Below are positions 60,799-62,134 of a stretch of DNA of 62,134 nt, piece after piece (within the stretch, counting starts at the first letter, position 1; each line of letters starts with the position of its first letter). Source of the stretch: Acetobacteraceae bacterium (GTDB lineage Bacteria > Pseudomonadota > Alphaproteobacteria > Acetobacterales > Acetobacteraceae); contig JAMXLO010000106.1 in assembly GCA_024280945.1 (NCBI GenBank), positions 1-62,134 of the forward strand, written 5' to 3'. The notes under the pieces were generated by a model. It made no database searches. It was given only the letters and a program-made list of their open reading frames with translations, and had not been told where the DNA came from. A program made the translations under genes and the position numbers.

Positions 60799-61175
60799 CC
60801 GGGTTGCAATTGCGGCGAAGCGCTTGCGAATATCGTGTCGCGCTCACCGTGATGCGAGTCGTCGATCGCTTCTGGCCCAACGAGAGACAGGACAGGGGCG
60901 TTCAAGGAGGATGATCGCCGGCCCTCAGGCCGAACCGGCCGCCGTTGGCGGCTTCAGTGCAGTTCGACGAAGGTAATCCGATGGATACATTGCGCCAGCT
61001 GGCAAATTAGCTATTGCTCCCGCTTCGTTCTTCGGTGGCGTTGCCTGAGACGATCTGCCGCAATCCGGGCCGACGTTGTCTCCCACCGGCGCGAACCGGC
61101 ATGCCGGCGAAGCGTTCAGATGGCAAGCGTCACACTAGTCATCCTATCAGCTTCAGACAATGCCAGGATTCCAAC
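60799..61175. other. 377-bp intergenic region
   Basis: Between the GNAT stop and the next start. It contains an AAGGAGG directly abutting a 21-codon ORF at 60911 (too close for a normal ribosome-binding site), and a 9-codon ORF (MDTLRQLAN at 60981). Neither is convincing. No tRNA cloverleaf or terminator was found. Confidence 0.5.
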
Positions 61176-62051
61176 ATGGGAATGATTTTTGCCGATGTCT
61201 GCCATCTCCTAAAAGTGCGTGACGGTCAGTCTGGTGGCAGGGCGCTTACGCTAGGCCGCCTGTCATTATTCCTGCATCGCTCCGAGCTGCGAACAATCAG
61301 GGCTAGCTTGCGCGGGGATAGAGCTGCGCAGGCTTGGATCGACGACTTCAAATGGGGTCAACCCGCTGATCGGTTCTTTCACGATGTGCTTCGGTTCGAT
61401 GCGGTCGATAGTCTCGATATTGCCGATTACGAGGGGGCTACGATCATACAGGACATCGGAGAGCGAGTGCCGGCGGACCTCGAAGGGCAATTCGACTTGA
61501 TCGTGGATGGCGGCTCGCTAGAGCACATATTCGACTTCCCTGTAGCAATAGCCAACGTCATGAGAATGGCGCGCCAGGATGCCATCGTATACCTGAACAT
61601 GCCGTGTAATAACCTTTGCGGACACGGCTTCTATCAATTCAGCCCTGAGCTGATGCACAGATTGTTTTCTCCTTCGAGCGGTTATGACCTGATGTTTGTG
61701 CGTGTGGCGAAGGCGCGTTACTTGAGCATCGAGCTCAGTGCGAAACACCGGGTTTATGAGGTCAAGGATCCAGCGGAACTCGGTACCCGCGTCAATCTGA
61801 GCACGTCGGACCCAGCGGTTATGATGACCATGGCGCGGCGCAAAACGATACGCGAGCCGTTGGCGAACAAGGTTCTCCAGAGTGATTACGTCGCGAGATG
61901 GGGAGGCGCCGCTCCGTCAGGTTTGATGGCGATGCTGAAAAACAAGGTGCGCCAAGACGGGGCGCCCGCCGGTTTAGCACCTTTGGCCGGCCTTTATATG
62001 CGCTGGAAGGCATCATTGAAGAACAGGAAGCATTACAGGCGCGTCCAGTAG
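61176..62051 (+). CDS. methyltransferase-like protein of unknown function
   Basis: 291 aa. The central segment LEGQFDLIVDGGSLEHIFDFP and the following VYLNMPCNNLCGHGFYQFSPELMHRLF look like motifs IV-VI of class I methyltransferases of a group seen near glycan or surface loci. The usual Gly-rich motif I is not recognisable, so SAM binding is doubtful. The C-terminus is basic (KNRKHYRRVQ). ATG 61176 is preferred, with AGGA seven bases upstream; another ATG two codons later is possible. It has visibly more AT-rich codons than its neighbours. No operon partner is visible in the window; it is followed by the window end. Confidence 0.6.
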   Translation: MGMIFADVCHLLKVRDGQSGGRALTLGRLSLFLHRSELRTIRASLRGDRAAQAWIDDFKWGQPADRFFHDVLRFDAVDSLDIADYEGATIIQDIGERVPADLEGQFDLIVDGGSLEHIFDFPVAIANVMRMARQDAIVYLNMPCNNLCGHGFYQFSPELMHRLFSPSSGYDLMFVRVAKARYLSIELSAKHRVYEVKDPAELGTRVNLSTSDPAVMMTMARRKTIREPLANKVLQSDYVARWGGAAPSGLMAMLKNKVRQDGAPAGLAPLAGLYMRWKASLKNRKHYRRVQ

Positions 62052-62134
62052 TGACCGGGCGGCCTGCAAAATCGGCACTCATCTCTTTGCCTGCTGCGAA
62101 TGAGAAGGACGTCTGTTCAGCTCTGCAGTGTGTG

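Noticed and set aside
60799-61175. tRNA or other RNA gene in the large intergenic gap
   Set aside because: No cloverleaf, T-loop or rRNA-like sequence could be folded or recognised.
1-62134. CRISPR array, insertion sequence, prophage or integrative element
   Set aside because: No regularly spaced repeats, transposase, integrase, terminal inverted repeats or phage genes were seen on either strand.

Overview
The window is high-GC, densely packed bacterial DNA. The gene content is alphaproteobacterial and fits Rhodospirillales, probably Acetobacteraceae. The evidence is a Hint-domain protein of the type common in acetic-acid-bacteria relatives, a DUF2125 protein, the ftsE-ftsX-DUF218-plsC gene order, an MJ0042 zinc-ribbon gene divergent from ftsE, a CIO-type cytochrome bd, ubiE coupled to coaBC, and many 4-base ATGA/GTGA overlaps. 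The family assignment is inference. I see no rRNA, tRNA, transposase, integrase or CRISPR array. Both ends are arbitrary cuts: dgoK is truncated at the left edge, and the right edge falls just after a methyltransferase-like gene.

Layout. 1-2664: catabolic operon dgoK-dgoA-pcaH-pcaG (2-keto-3-deoxygalactonate metabolism next to protocatechuate 3,4-dioxygenase). 2687-6475: a stand-alone Hint module that has lost its cysteine, then a minus-strand run of amidase, GNAT acetyltransferase and AmpG-like MFS permease. 6725-17063: the most unusual block. It is a plus-strand run of type I secretion ABC exporter, HlyD adaptor, a long Sel1-repeat protein, a TPR-GT2-GT4 fusion glycosyltransferase, a protein with three Clostridial-hydrophobic-W-like repeats, and a second GT4 glycosyltransferase. 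No secreted substrate and no TolC-type outer-membrane factor is present. I read it as a secretion/surface-glycosylation system (inference). 17121-22435: Zn alcohol/formaldehyde dehydrogenase with a small membrane protein, S10 serine carboxypeptidase, a universal stress protein behind an Fnr/FixK-like box, and an SDR.

22681-27562: minus-strand run gloB, DUF985 cupin, and a complete oligopeptide-type ABC core without a binding protein. 27623-31197: methyltransferase, cydAB and an upstream ACT-like protein. 31347-37086: envelope and division genes (DUF2125, plsC, DUF218, ftsX, ftsE), zinc-ribbon protein and a secreted beta-propeller. 37090-54950: a probable catabolic/uptake island with Rieske oxygenase, NHL protein, a second ABC importer with its binding protein, molybdopterin oxidoreductase, 2-dehydropantoate-reductase-like enzyme, 2-keto-4-pentenoate hydratase-like enzyme, RND pump with adaptor, and CocE-type hydrolase. 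55033-60798: housekeeping genes (DjlA-like, AmiD-like, enoyl-CoA hydratase, mutM, ubiE, coaBC, GNAT). 61176-62051: a methyltransferase-like orphan.

Non-coding signals include an Fnr/FixK-type palindrome at 20809, a strong hairpin after the usp gene, a palindrome containing both stop codons of a convergent gene pair at 37078, a related pair of ~58-bp dispersed repeats (21541 and 57362), a hairpin overlapping a Shine-Dalgarno at 17081, and several -10-like elements so close to an ATG that leaderless transcripts are likely. Start sites were chosen from Shine-Dalgarno position, stop/start coupling and family length; all functional calls are by motif recognition, without database searches.
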